Below, in pieces: positions 24,941 to 37,149 of a stretch of DNA of 64,000 bases. The DNA is from Chrysomallon squamiferum (Eukaryota > Mollusca > Gastropoda > Neomphalida > Peltospiridae). Below the pieces are notes generated by a model. The model was not told where the DNA came from and searched no databases. It saw nothing but the letters and a program-made list of their open reading frames with translations. The stretch is taken from the NCBI GenBank assembly GCA_012295275.1, contig CM022667.1, positions 16,324,488 to 16,388,487 of the forward strand, given 5' to 3'. The position numbers and the translations under genes were made by a program. Each line of letters opens with the position of its first letter. Within the stretch, counting starts at the first letter, position 1.

Positions 24941-26330
24941 ATGCCTAAAGCTAAAAAGCTAAAAGATCAGGTCCCAGAGCTGCAGGCTGCTTTAAAAGAA
25001 CTAGCTGTTACTCAACGAATTAATGAGGAATTGCTGAGTCCTAAACTGGTTGAAAACAGTGCCAAAGGTAAGAGTTCTAAACCAGTGACCAATCTTTTTA
25101 TATCGGAATCGAGATAAAGATGAGTAAATTTAATGGGTCAGGTAGAATGGCATTTCTACATCAGAGCCTTGTAGAAATGTAGCATGATACATTTATATTA
25201 GCTCACTTAGATGGTGAAGAAATTAGGTTGAAGTCACAAGAGCAACAAAATACAAAAGTGGTTTGTATAAGACATTTTAGTATAGATCATCAGTGAATGA
25301 ACTTTTTTGATCGATCACAGAAGGAAGACGTATCACTGAGAGAATTACCTTACTGTCTGTCTGAATTACTGGATAGACTGAATTACTGGAGAAACGTAGA
25401 TATGGTGCCCGACAAGAATAATGTTGAATAGAACTCAGCGAAAATTAGAAAAGTCTTGTTTGTTAACACTAATACGAAAATGGGACACATTATTTCTTGA
25501 AAAGAATGTGCTTCGTTAAAAAAAAATTAGAGGACCCCAGTTTGGGACGTATGAAGCCGATAGTCTTACCAGGCATGACGAAGGAAAAAACTCTGCATAG
25601 TTTACATCATCAGACAGGACAACAATTTTTAAAAAGAACCACAAATATGTTAGAATAAAATGATAGTGGCCTGCAATGCACAAAGATGTGGAACAATGGT
25701 GTAAAGAGTGTGAAAGGTGTGCAGTGACTAATGAAGCTTCTGCATCTCCCGGTGGGACACCAAGCCATAAGACCTTTTCAGACTGTAGCCATGGTATTGG
25801 AGCCATCTTCGAGAGGCAAAGAAAATGTTTTAGTCATCACTGAATGTTTTACCAACTTCACTGTGGCGGTTCCCTCGAAAACCCAGAAGGCTGTAACCGC
25901 AGCAAAGTTCTTAGTGTCTGAGTAGTTTCAGCGATATCGGGCACCAGAACGATTACACTGTGATCAGGTTAGAAACTTCGAATCGAAGGTATTAAGTAGT
26001 TTATACAGTGAATATAGTTTTTATAGTGAATAATTTTCACCATTTTATCTGATGTTTAGAAGACACACTCAGCTTCCAGTCGACTGTCTTCTGGGAAAGG
26101 CAGTGGCGAGAACAGAAGAATATCCTACCAGAATGGATACAGAAGCACCAAGAGAAGCTAGGTTATGCTTGTGAAAAAGGAAGGGAGAATACCAGAATTG
26201 AGGAAGAAGCGAGGAAGTTTGGCCGTGATGAAGTAAGTGCTTAGCTACGTTAATATTGATTTTCTTATTATATCTCATCCAGGGCAGGAAAAAGATTCAC
26301 GACCACTCAGAAGTCAACTGTACAGAGTAA
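24941..26330 (+). pseudogene. Ty3/gypsy retrotransposon remnant, copy 1
   Basis: A gag-like start (MPKAKKLKDQVPELQ) is open for 58 codons, to 25117. It is followed by a degraded gag segment (AHLDGEEIRLKS). It then jumps to integrase: a segment at about 25730-25925 with VLVITECFTNF, and LHCDQ at 25950-25970, the place of the second catalytic Asp of the DDE core. After that comes FYLMFRRHTQLPVD near 26045-26080. Protease, reverse transcriptase and RNase H are missing and many stops are present, so it is inactive. The best match in type is the Ty3/gypsy group common in molluscs and fish. Confidence 0.75.
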
Positions 26331-26539
26331 CTGAAATGCTGGATCTAGTTTGAAAGTTATACAAACTTGGTCCTCTGGAAGATATAAAAGATATCAGGGT
26401 GGTATATAGGTCAGAGGTGAAACAGTAAAGTACATGTAAAGAGAAAGATGATTTGATGGACGAAAAACATCAGTGAGGCAAAGCAAGAAATGACCAGTCT
26501 ATTGAGCTTGACGATCCAAATCAGCTTTTTGTAAACAAT

Positions 26540-26608
26540 GTAGGTGTGCCGCTATTTTTTCGTGTGTTCCAAGGTGTGCCGTTGGCAAAAAAAGTTTGAG
26601 AACCACTG
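26540..26608 (-). mobile_element. hAT-like transposon end
   Basis: Read on the minus strand it begins CAGTGGTTCTCAAAC, the classic terminal sequence of many hAT (Charlie-type) DNA transposons, followed by GCCAACGGCACACC. Only one end is visible; the rest of the element is absent. Assignment rests on this terminal motif alone. Confidence 0.5.
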
Positions 26609-26639
26609 GGTTAAGGTTAGAGGTATTTCGCGTTCCTAC

Positions 26640-26830
26640 TGTGCATGCACGCGAGGAGTAACGTCCCTCGATAGAATAGACTGAAACTAGTCTCTCTTTT
26701 CTTTTTTTAGCTGTAAAGCAAAGGTTATGAAAAAAGTACGTGAACTCACTGGGTATAAAATGAAGAAGGAGAATATCTGGAAGGATCGTGCGGCTGTGTA
26801 GCAGGGTAAGTTTCTTTCAATTATTTATTA
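26640..26830 (+). other. Exon-like block, copy 1 (26711-26805)
   Basis: A pyrimidine-rich acceptor-like TCTTTTTTTAG precedes 26711 and a donor-like GGTAAGT follows 26805. The block matches 56180-56400, where 56293-56395 is similarly bounded. The two inner blocks differ by 8 bp and this copy has stops, so if it was an exon it is broken here. Product unknown. Confidence 0.25.
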
Positions 26831-26899
26831 TATTTTATTATTATTTTCTGGAACGCATGCATAAATATTATAAATACGGGCAAGTGCGTGCGTGTTAGT

Positions 26900-27600
26900 A
26901 TACTGTGTGCATATATATGTATATATAAAACTATAAGTAATTGGTTTACTGGAAACACGTGCATGCATTACAATTATAAACACCTCCCCCTGATCAACAT
27001 CTGGTCATGTGTCTGCGTGCCAGTATAATGAGTGTATGTATATATAAAACTATATATAATCTGTTTACTTGATAAACATGCATATTGTAAATACCCAGCC
27101 CATGTCAATTGTACCGTTACTCATACACTCACAGAAACACGTACGTACTTGTAGAAGCCCCTCCTAAGTATTTGTGACTCCAAGCAACAGACACCTTAAC
27201 TAGTTGCGGTAGAGTGAATAATTAAGAACATAATTGAAATAATTGCTTCTTTTATTTGGTTACTTCAAGCCCAGTTGACATCGTTCAATTTTTTTTAAAG
27301 TTAAATCCGACGGTTCTTTGTTCTTGTTACTTCTTTTTGTTATCCTAGATGTTATGACAGTTTCCCGTCCTATGTTCAGGGTTGGTATATAGACCAAATT
27401 TCTTGTCGTTCACTGGCCTCCCACAAAACCTCGTGTCTGCAGTAACAAAACCTCGTGGTCATTACAGCATGATTATTTTTGCATACCCCCAATTTGCAAG
27501 TAGGACTATTGGTAGGAATTGCGTCCTCTACTTAACCACGCGCAGTGGAATGCGAAATACCTTTGTTGGCTAAGCGCTTTATATTAGTCACTGACAGAGA
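26900..27600 (+). repeat. T-segment right part, shared with 56490-57260
   Basis: Includes two copies of the TATATAAAACTATA block (26900-27090). A GC-richer part (27280-27600) is colinear with 56925-57255. A minus-strand frame, NDKKFGLYTNPEHRTGNCHN, near 27335-27400 parallels NDTKFGLYAHPEYGTGNCHN in the sister. No gene is recognised. Confidence 0.6.
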
Positions 27601-27639
27601 GTGATTATCGTTTCTAGGCGGTTATTCAGTGTGACGCAA

Positions 27640-27717
27640 ATGGCTGTTACTAAGGCCTAAAACTTAACTCCACGCATTTTTCGCATTTCTCAGAGCAGAC
27701 AAATGCAAATAAGAAAC

Positions 27718-27758
<41 letters not shown>

Positions 27759-28880
27759 TATATTGCATTTTTAATGAAATTGATGTAGAATTGTCGTGCG
27801 ACGGAAATCTACAAAAATGTAATTATTTTCATAACCTAAACAACTAATAATCATAATAAAATTAACTGAACTGCACTAGCACTGCAAATTGACGCCAGCA
27901 CATTTTTCGTTACCAGACCCCCAAGATAATATATCATTAGAAACAATTTGATATTTAACTATTAACTGTTGAAAGAATATTTTCCAATTTCTGAAGGATA
28001 ATCAACTAATATTTATCAAATTCGTACATACGTAAAGAAAAACAAAATAAAAACTTACCATTCTCCATGTTGTTCCAATTATAAATATTTTAAGTTTCAC
28101 AGCTGAACTTCAATGTCGTCTTGTATAATGCGCACAGAAAAGGCGTTTAACATTATATATATATGTTTGTGTGTGTGTGTGTGTGTGTATTTAGGTATAT
28201 CAGTTGTCATAGGTTACAAGTTTATTATGCAAATGGATCGAAACTTGGCTCTTAAGTTTCATCATACTTTAATAAACGTTCCTATACGTAGAGGCTTGTA
28301 GCTTTGTTGTACATGTCATAACTTGCTGTATCTTCTGCAGAAGAATTCTCCATTCTCCAGGAAAGTATACTGACAGGTAAACTGGGTGTTACCTGTAGGC
28401 GTTTCTGTAAGACTTCTATGCATATTCATTTCACGATACAGAAGGTGACATACCGTCCACCTCGATAGTTACGTGTGAGCAGTATCTGTAATTGTGTTCA
28501 GTTAGGAACTGAGCTAATTTCGGATTTCCAACAATGAAAACATATGTAGATATAGATCTTTTTTCTCTACTTTGTTTCATAACTTTATTTTTTATTTATT
28601 TATTTATTATTATTATTTTTTTTTTTTTGTGTTTTTTCTTCAGTTGTTTGCACCTTATTAAGCAGAGGAATTTAAATTTATAAATAGTTAATAATATAAT
28701 TAAAGTAACTATTTAAAAAAAAGAAAACAACAATTCTGTTACACTATACACAATTAACAATAATTAAGATGAAACAAAAATAGAAATTCACATAAAAATA
28801 TCCTGAATTTTAACGAAAATATATCCCCTAAAACCAAGACGTGCCAAATGAAAAACATATATATATTAAAAAGTAGTGGA
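27640..28880 (+). repeat. R3 module, copy b
   Basis: Colinear with 9926-11230 and 57285-59170. It contains (CA)n at 27718-27756 and (GT)n at 28166-28187. The short 62-codon frame at 28113 is not conserved in the other copies. Confidence 0.75.
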
Positions 28881-30075
28881 CATTAGAGAGCATTATCATA
28901 TTTTGATACAGCATCGCTAGCAGAAAATCAGTTGAAACTGTCGCTCTATACCCGCGTTTGACCCGTTCTGTAGAAACTGACAAAGAGCTCTTTTCTGTTG
29001 GACCATGCTCCACCTGGGCTGAGCTGTAGCAGTCTAGACGTGTCTGATCACAGACAAAGCAGGTTAACGTGTTGACATTTCACACAGATTCCTCTCTATC
29101 TGATGCTGACCGTGGTTCACTGGCTCCGTTCAGGTGCACTTTGTTTCAGATAACAAACTGTGTACTATGTATTGTGACGGAATCAACAAAAATGCCTGGG
29201 AATCGTGGTATTAATTTCAGATAACAAACTGTATACATGGAAGGTAATCTAAATCGAAAAATTATATGTATGTATGCATGTACATATGTATATTTCCCTG
29301 CTTGTGTTCCGTTTGAATAATGTAATTAAGCTTATGCGACTGATTGATTCGTTTCTTCATTTTGTTATGTGCATATATTTTTTGCTCTAAAAAGTAATGA
29401 ACATTAGATAGTATTATGATATTTTGATATCAGACCGTTACTTGAAAATCAGTTGAAAATTACCCTCTACACCCGCTTTTGAGCAGACATGTAGAAACTG
29501 ACAACAATATTCTAACATGGATTAATGCCAAGAATGTTAAGTTAACAAGTGCATGCGAATCTCTGCAAACCTGACCAGGTGCATGTCCATTCTCGTTTAT
29601 AAGCCCACCTCTCATAAATGATAGCAAATAAACATCTAAGAACGGCAAAAAAAACCCCCAAAACTTTAAAAGAAAGATAAATAAATAATTATGAAAAGAA
29701 GTTAGAGAAAGAGCTAGATGTGTCTCGAAAAAGACATTTATTTACTAATTTTTTTCTTTCTTTTTTTGAAAAATGGTAAAGAAAGAAACACCAAACATTA
29801 CTGGAAGCAGAATACGTTTAATGAGTAACTTGTAAAGTAAAAGAATAAAATATTTTTACTCTTCTCCCGCAATACACAAACGAACGCACGGCATTCTTTT
29901 TTACCAGCTGCCTTTTTTTATTTACTAATTTTATGTACTAATTAATGCTTATTTGTTTATTTATTTATTTATTTACTTGCTCTTTTTTTGTTTTTGTTTT
30001 TGTTTGTTTGTTTATTTATTTAACTATTATTAAAATTAATATTGTAATTATAATTACTTTGATTTTTATTATTAT

Positions 30076-30123
30076 TACTACTACTACTACTACTACTACT
30101 ACTAATACCACTACTACTAATAC

Positions 30124-30193
<70 letters not shown>

Positions 30194-30194
30194 T
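30076..30194. repeat. (ACT)n then (ATT)n microsatellite
   Basis: The compound array is followed by the fixed sequence TAGCTGTATTGGTTGCTTG. The same arrangement is found at 61219-61360 and 61893-62000, so the array belongs to the module. Confidence 0.95.
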
Positions 30195-30809
30195 AACTGT
30201 ATTGGTTGCTTGTTCTGTTTTGCTGGGCAGTTCAGTTTCTAAATTATCATTGTTATCTCTTACCTTTGATCTGTAAGTCAAGTTTACGCCTGACAAAAAT
30301 AACTGAAATTTAACACAATTCGTGACAGTATTCACTGATTATACAAAAATAAGTCTGAAATTTATAAGTATAAATGGTTATATGTTTTATATGTTTGACA
30401 CATGCAGTGGGTTGTCTTGGTTTCAGGTTGTACGTAAGCTTTATAACTGATTTATCTAACACATGAACCGTGTAGCATTTACAGTTTTGAAACATTTTAC
30501 AAATTAAATAACTTTTGTATAGCTACAAAAAGATGCTACGTCATGTTGATCAGTGTTTAAAATCACTCGTGTTTATTTCTCTGTTTACTTAACAGCCTGT
30601 GCGTGTCGCTTGAAGTTGCATACATCTTGTAATGGGATTGTTTAGTTTGAATTGGGAAGGATTCCCACGGAATATAGTCTTCTCTTTCGTTTGGGTTAGG
30701 TTGCTTTCGACAAGTAATAGTATTCTTATACGCTTGCATGATGTTGTTGGATCTTGCAGAAGCATTATTTTTAACGTTACCTGAGTTTGTTTTATTAAAA
30801 TAACAAACA

Positions 30810-30812
<3 letters not shown>

Positions 30813-30866
<54 letters not shown>

Positions 30867-30880
30867 TATTATTATTATTA

Positions 30881-30926
<46 letters not shown>
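30813..30926. repeat. (AAT)n(ATT)n palindromic microsatellite
   Basis: About 54 bp of AAT followed directly by about 60 bp of ATT with one interruption. The halves are complementary and could fold into a hairpin or cruciform. Confidence 0.9.
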
Positions 30927-30927
<1 letters not shown>

Positions 30928-31479
30928 GACACACACAACTAAAAAGAGAACGAAAGAAAAATAAAATAAAATAATAATAAATGGTACATTTTTACACCAG
31001 CAGCGAAAATTCTCATTTTTAGTCAGGCTAAACACTTTTTTAATCAGAGTATATTCCGATATTATATATGTTATATGTGGGGACTGAACTAAAAGCGCCA
31101 AGCATTATCTAATGATACCATTAACGCGTCTCGGGTTTATTTCTCTTTGTTTAGACTTAAAGTACTTGGGGAAATTCCTCCAAGACACTGGGACATTACT
31201 ATAAAGTAAACACTGTGACTGGGGCTATCATAAGGAACCCATGACCGTAATGATCTGTCAGGGGTGAGGGATGTTATCAGTGTGATTTAAGTGAAAGATA
31301 TTTCAAGAGAAAAGAGATAATAGCTGGCAAAGGAAAGGACGTTTCGACCAGTTCTCTGCAATATAATAAATATACTGTCATCTGTTGTACTATAATTGTG
31401 TATTATTTTGTAGAATCAGGATGAAATGGAGCTGAAATATCCTCAATCCATGTATATGTGTATCTATATTTTGAAAGTC

Positions 31480-33070
31480 TGTATTTGATTAATATTAACA
31501 TTTATAGGCATTCTAGCAGTACATGCTTCTCAGAAAGGCAATACTTGCATACAATAAATGAAGAAAACAAATTGCATGAGTTATGAACTTTCAAAACGTA
31601 ATAACTGTTCATGAATCATGCACATGTCAGAATATTAAAGAAGAAATGTTCCATCTAAATAATTTATTCAGAGAAAATCGCCGTTTTATATTTCAACGAT
31701 TTTTTTCTAATATTCACCTTGTCTTTTTTACCTATTTCTTTCTTTCGCTTTATTTTTGAATTTTCAATTACGTCTTTGTAAGAAATTAAAGAAATTAAAG
31801 TGATATTTCGTCTTGCTCTGTAATAATTTAGCGTAACATTTTGACACTTCTGAAAAAGGTTTAGCCAGCGTCCCTAGCTAAGGATATGGTATAATATTAT
31901 ATACAAGTAAGAAATTGTGTGAATCTGCTCCTGTTTTATTTTGAACCAGTTAACTCTTACTTTGAACGTCTTCCTTTATACAGAAGAATGCAAACTGAAT
32001 GAAAAACCTACGTGATCGCTTTATATAGTTCCACTGTTGCATAATTATTATTACAGACTAATTTTTTCAAACAGAATCTAGGAAGAATCGTTATGAACTA
32101 GTGGACTCTGTCGACTGAGGATTTTGTGCACATCTCGATGCAAATTCATAATTACAACTGAAAGTCAAAATGTATACAATTATACATATGCTATACCTGT
32201 CTAGCCTTTGTGTACAAATATAAATAAATTGTAAATATTGTCATGTACAACATTTCAGATATTTGTGCAAGTCTGTTTTCCTTTAATTCATAAATAATCT
32301 CCTGTTTTTCACATTTAAAAGAAAACAACGTGAAACTTCATAATAGCAACTATTATCTCAATGTTATACACTAGAACTGGTAAACCTTGGTGTCCATCAT
32401 AATTTTTAAAAATCATTTTAAAACGTATATACAGTATATAATAACAATACTAGCATTTTACATTTTTTTTTTTTTCAAAAATTAAATTATATATAAACAA
32501 ATAAATTCAGAAAAAATCAAATCAAAATAAAACATGATGTTATTATACTATTTCAAACAGTCATGTACATTTTCTTGCCTAGGAGACTATTTCAGACAAC
32601 AAAATAAGAAATGAAAGCAACTATTCCTGTTCTGTGGAATCTAATCATGACACGTATAACATAGGTAGATAATAGTTACGTTTTGTGTATTTTTCATAAT
32701 TCTGTTATTTTAATGTCACAACTTATTAGTAGTAACTACAATACGAAAACAAACATATCAATATGTAATACAGTTAATATTCACACCAAAATAGTTGGTT
32801 TTGTCTTATCCTTATTCTCAAACAACAAACAGCCATTTGTCGTTCCTTTTTAGTCATAATGAGCATTAATTATTTTGCAAATAATAATATATTTTTTTAA
32901 TAATAATAATTGGTTGGGAACAAACTAAATGAAAAAGTGACACAGTTTCATAAAATAAATAAATGTACAAGCGACAATAAAAACTAAAATTATTTCACTG
33001 GATGTTCATGTAATATCTGTAAATATGTTCTTGTAGTATCAGATAAATATTACTGTAAAGTTTTACAACA
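31480..33070 (-). repeat. R1 interspersed repeat module, copy d (inverted)
   Basis: Direct copy of 1540-3060, very similar (for example 31870-32160 against 1850-2140), and inverted relative to 39890-41530. Starts the second tandem unit. Confidence 0.85.
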
Positions 33071-33440
33071 TTACTCTAAAATGGATTAATGCCAAGAACG
33101 TTTTGTTATCAACAAGTGTACAAGTATCTATCCACAACTGACTAGGGGCAGGCCCAAGCTCGTTTATAACCTCGATTCTCATACATATGTGTGGAAAGAT
33201 ACATTAGAAGATATTTGCTTTTTATCAGAAAGAGTATTCTACCTGCATAGCATGATAACAGTAAGCATAATAACAGTGATTTATCTAACACTTGAACGGT
33301 GTGGCCTTTGCAGCTTGAAAACCTTTGATGTATTAAATAACTTTTGTATAGCTACAAAAAGATGCTACGTCATGTTGATCAGTGTTTAAAATCACTCGTG
33401 TTTATTTCTCTGTTTACTTAACAACCTGTGCATGTCGCTT
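33071..33440 (+). repeat. R1/S junction block
   Basis: 33071-33300 matches 3010-3240 closely. The following 33300-33450 resembles 30470-30620 and 61610-61760 (CTACGTCATGTTGATCA). The 66-codon open frame here is not preserved in the partner. Confidence 0.7.
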
Positions 33441-33480
33441 GAAGTTGAATAAAAAAACAAATAATGAAAAAGATATTTTC

Positions 33481-33552
33481 GACCTCATGGGGACTCAAAC
33501 GCTAAACCTTGAGATTAAAAGTCTGATACTCTACCGACTGAGATAAATTGTG
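33481..33552 (-). pseudogene. tRNA-Lys(UUU)-like pseudogene or tRNA-derived repeat
   Basis: On the minus strand: a D-arm (TCTCAGTCGGTAGAGT), a normal-length CTTTTAA anticodon loop with a TCAGA/TCTCA stem that is partly mismatched, and a T-arm with GTTTGAGTCC. The acceptor ends do not pair. It is a better anticodon arm than the copies at 4498 and 35761 but still not a convincing functional tRNA. The B-box departs from consensus (GCGTTTGAGTCCC). Confidence 0.6.
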
Positions 33553-33883
33553 TATGCACCTGTAATAGTGGTTTATTAACATAGATCTTGTTCTAACAAT
33601 ACGGCAGTCAAATTCTGTATTTTATAATTATCCTTTTCTATTAGAAAGTTTCATAGCAAGCTTTACTTGAGCACATATCAGAAATCCATTCTTACCTCTT
33701 ACGGTATCATCAGGAAAAAGAAAAAAGGAAGAAAAGAAACAAAAAAGCTTTTATTCTTACTCTTTTTAATTTATCAACACATTAATTAATCCATTTTTCT
33801 ATCTATCTTTCCATAGCCTACATTCTTTCAGTCTCTCAGTACAGGTTTTGTGTAATATTTTCAGGGTATTATTTTCTCTGCAG

Positions 33884-33943
33884 CTGTGCTCCTCGTGTGT
33901 TGAAGCGACAGTCACCAACACTGCCGCAAATTTCCTTGTCACT
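33884..33943 (+). CDS. TMEM42-like (EamA/DMT-type) protein, penultimate exon
   Basis: The frame LCSSCVEATVTNTAANFLVT ends at a clean donor (ACT|GTAAGT, 33943/33944) and is preceded by the acceptor TTTTCTCTGCAG. A second possible acceptor, TTTTCAG at 33864, would add VLFSLQ-type residues. The motif SS-x-x-(E/A)-A-(T/S)-V-T-x-T-x-x-N is the helix just before the last one in TMEM42-type proteins. The exon ends in phase 0, and the exon at 3598 begins in phase 0 with exactly the expected next residues. No matching terminal exon follows here: the expected region (34.0-35.2 kb) has none. Either the last exon lies elsewhere or this copy is broken. No upstream exons were found in the window. Confidence 0.55.
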
Positions 33944-35280
33944 GTAAGTTCACATAGAACTGAATACGTTACTCTATCTAGGTGACACAGCTTTCTTTCA
34001 TTCGTTACTTCTTTTCTTTATCTGTCTGTTATACTTTGTCATTCATCTTCTTTCTTCTGTTTTCCTTTTCTTTGTTTCTTTATTTTTTCCCTCCTCCTTT
34101 CTTTTCTCTTTTTCTTTCTCCTTTCTTTCTTTCCTTTTTTCACTTTGTTTTAAGAATCATGCTAGACATTAAGACTTGAGTCCCAACGATTGTCCTAATA
34201 CTTAACTTCGACCAATTACTCTTGATATGGGAATATACAAAGCCAAAGATTATCACGTTTAAAGTAGAAAAACATATTTCGCTTTGGAGAATATCTCAGT
34301 TTTAATGGATTACAAATATGCAGTTACTTTATTATAATTATTACCTGTTCTAATATACATGTATGACTGCCGTCAGTTACAGATGTAATTATACATAATA
34401 TATCAATTGTTTTCATAAAGACGCACGTAAGTATAAACATAAGGACAATACACAACTGGATCTGAAAGAGAATTAAAATGGATAAGCTATTTATATTAAT
34501 AATAATCTTAATATTAACAACAACAGCAACAGCAACAGTAGTAACAACAATCATAATAATAATAATTAATAATCTTAAAACTATTTTAAGTTAAAAACAA
34601 ACCATTAACCCGAAAAAGTAATTTTACATTTTATAGCTTTGTGTATTATACGTCGCAAATAGTACTGATGTCGTAACGTGACATTCACCTTTAAAATACT
34701 TAACATAAATGAAGGAAATAATCAAAACAAATTATAAATGTTAAAGAAAATTGATTAATTCATATATTTTATATAATATATTTCTTATTGATTTCAGTTG
34801 TTGTTTATTCGTGTTTAATTCATTTGATATGACTTCTATTTAAGATCAAATTTTGATATTGCAGTAAAGCAGCTGTAAAGTGCATCATTTCTGAAATAGG
34901 TATATGTCGAGTAAACATTTATAAATCACACAGGTGCACACTGCTGAGCAAAAGAAAGAACACACCGACCTGAACAGTTTTTGAACAGAAAAAGACAAAT
35001 ATTCTGACATTGTGTGTCAGCGTCACGGATGAGTTGACGAAAGTTTTTTTTTTTTTTTTTTTTCTAGTTCTGGGTAGCAGTGAGTAGGAGTCACGGAGTT
35101 AACCCACGTTTTATCAGCAGTATGTTTGAAGTGTCAAGTTACATTTCTCTGTTACATCGTCTTCTCTCCATTTACACACATGCTACATAGCAAACTTGCT
35201 TGTGATTTATTATTATTATTTGTAGTATTATTATTTATTTTTTAAGCTATCTATCTATCTATATCTATCCATCTATTTTT
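33944..35280. other. Gene-free stretch after the TMEM42-like exon
   Basis: A pyrimidine-rich run (34000-34150), then ordinary AT-rich sequence with a poly-T run (35044-35063). Nothing recognisable, and no counterpart of the 3598-3762 exon is seen. Confidence 0.5.
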
Positions 35281-35755
35281 CATGCTCGCCATTTAACTTC
35301 ATCCGTATCGTCATCCAGATTCTGCTTTCTTCTATTTTTAATTTCTTTTTTTATCATGTTTCCTTCTATTTTTTTTTTTTTTTTTTTTTTTTTTTAATGA
35401 TAAATAAACAAATAAATAAATAAGTAAATACTCCGTTGCCAGGCAAGGTTACTCGGGTTACATTTCCGGTCGATGCGTTTAATTATTTTCCTACTTTTCA
35501 TAGGTAAATTTAAACCGTTTGTAGAGTAACTTTAATAATAATAATAATAATTTTAAAAATTTTGCTAATAAAAACAAAATCTAAAAAACAGAAAAGTAAT
35601 AGATAAATATATTTACTTAATAATTCTATAATAAAAAACAAATAAGACTGGATACATGATAGAGTTATTTTACCCGATTGCTTTTGTTATTTTTAAATAA
35701 AGATATTAAATAAAATAAACATTTTATAAAAAAACAACTACCAGAAGATAAAACG
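35281..35755. repeat. S-segment block shared with 3972-4480
   Basis: Colinear with the first unit but with shorter poly-T and AAT tracts. No gene. Confidence 0.8.
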
Positions 35756-35760
35756 TTTAA

Positions 35761-35833
35761 GACAACGTAGGGTCTCGAAACCTAGACCCTCAGATTAAAA
35801 CGTCTGATGCTCTACCAACTAAGCTAGGAAGGT
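35761..35833 (-). pseudogene. tRNA-Lys-like pseudogene, sister of 4498-4570
   Basis: Same A-box, same extra base in the anticodon loop and the same unpaired acceptor stem as the first copy. T-arm damaged (AGGTTTCGAGACCC). The shared extra base shows that the defect predates the duplication. Confidence 0.7.
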
Positions 35834-36049
35834 TATACATGTGTACTTCAGCTGAATGAATGCTTGAATGTTTGACTGGATATTAGCCAGCAAGACGACA
35901 CAAGTAAGCAATGCAATGCAATAAAATAATATAAAATAAAATAAAATAAAATGAAATGAAATATAACAAAATATATTTAGAGTACAGGTAGTTATCTTAA
36001 GAAATGTTAGGATAAATGTCTTGATGGTAAAAAAAATGCTGAAATAATA

Positions 36050-36910
36050 AAGATTTAATGTCACTGGTTATTCTAATTCCACTATTACTAGTTCTAGTCT
36101 TATTTAGAGAAATTTAATGGTTCTGAAACAATGGCATAAAGGTCAATCAGATATAAATTCCTTGTCTGACACCTCTAGCAAGTCTAAAGAAAGGAGTTAA
36201 AATGTCAGTTAATCTTGATAAAAGGTTTTATATAACTATAGAATATTTAGACCATGATATAAACATATCTCCAAAACTGATTTTTGTTTTAAACTTTTAA
36301 AAGGAAACTATGTGACACCCTATCGAAAGCTTTTTTGATCAGTTTTAACATTAAACTATTCCTCATTATTTAACTCAACAACATCTCTAACATCTCTCAC
36401 TGACATAACATTATCAGCAAAATCACTTGTCTTTCCACAACAGTTTTGTGCTGATGAAATAAAACATAACACATCATGTTTAAGACGATTAGAAAGAATT
36501 TTGGAAATATTTTTATAATATATATTTAAAAGACGAATAGATCTAAAATTAGTAAGATCCACATTATTTACTTTTTTCTTTTTCATACTATGAGACAGCA
36601 TTTCCACTTTTTCAATTGACATAACTGGTTTACGAAAGAAAATATTCAGATTTTCTCCGAAATTTAACATAAAATTCAAAACCATTCATTGCAAGATATT
36701 TATTTCGATTCATTTATTTTAAAGCGTCTGTAATTCCTTAATTGTAATATCTTTCTGAGAGTTTTCTCGTTCAGAATCCTTTATTTGATTTGATATAAAA
36801 ATGTCTGTGTTTTCTTTGGATATAATTTTGAATAAAAATCACAAGCATTTTCTTCCTGAGTATAAATAGAAAGTTAGTTTCCTGAAAATTAAATTAGGTG
36901 TCTTTTAATT
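36050..36910 (-). pseudogene. Non-LTR retrotransposon reverse transcriptase fragment, copy 2
   Basis: A 109-codon open frame (36356-36685) contains LTNFRSIRLLNIYYKNISKI and a SDFADNV segment, the fingers/palm region of LINE reverse transcriptases (NxRPISLLNxxYKIxSKxLANRL type). Upstream on the minus strand, pieces at 36870-36905 (DFYSKLYPKKTQ) and 36680-36760 belong to the preceding linker. Downstream, KKAFDRVSHSFLLKV near 36300-36345 carries the KAFDxVxH motif with the first catalytic Asp, followed by a RCQTR remnant of the R-G-x-R-Q-G motif and LYAIVSEPL. Stops and frameshifts separate these pieces, and the F/YxDD box is not seen. Probably L1/Tx1-like. Confidence 0.75.
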
Positions 36911-37089
36911 TAAAGTACCCCTAAGTTTTGCCATAAATTATATAATACACAACATTACAACTGCGTACATGATATAGTAATTCTTCGAGTGCTTTTCATT
37001 ATTTTTAAATAACGATGTTAAATAACTAAACATCAAAGAAATGACAAACATTTTATGAAAACAATTACCAGAAGAAAACAAAAGTTTAA

Positions 37090-37119
37090 GCCGACATAGG
37101 GACTCGAACCCTAGAGCCT
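37090..37119 (-). pseudogene. tRNA-Lys-like fragment (T-arm only)
   Basis: The minus strand reads CTCTAGGGTTCGAGTCCCTA, a consensus T-arm and B-box matching the tRNA-Lys-like copies, interrupted by a T-rich insertion at 37120-37146. Confidence 0.6.
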
Positions 37120-37149
37120 TTTTTCTTTTCTTTTTTTTTTTTTTTTAAT

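Larger units (their letters stand above)
28880..31440 (+). repeat. R2 module, copy b
   Basis: Inverted partner of 13350-16290 and direct partner of 59170-62890. It starts with the conserved ~130 bp block (28994-29130), carries ACT/ATT arrays at 30076-30194, and ends at about 31440, where the second ~30 kb unit begins with R1 in inverted orientation. No gene is recognised. Confidence 0.75.

Noticed and set aside
36356-36685. Stand-alone gene on the minus strand
   Set aside because: Its content is an internal piece of a LINE reverse transcriptase, with related pieces in other frames on both sides.
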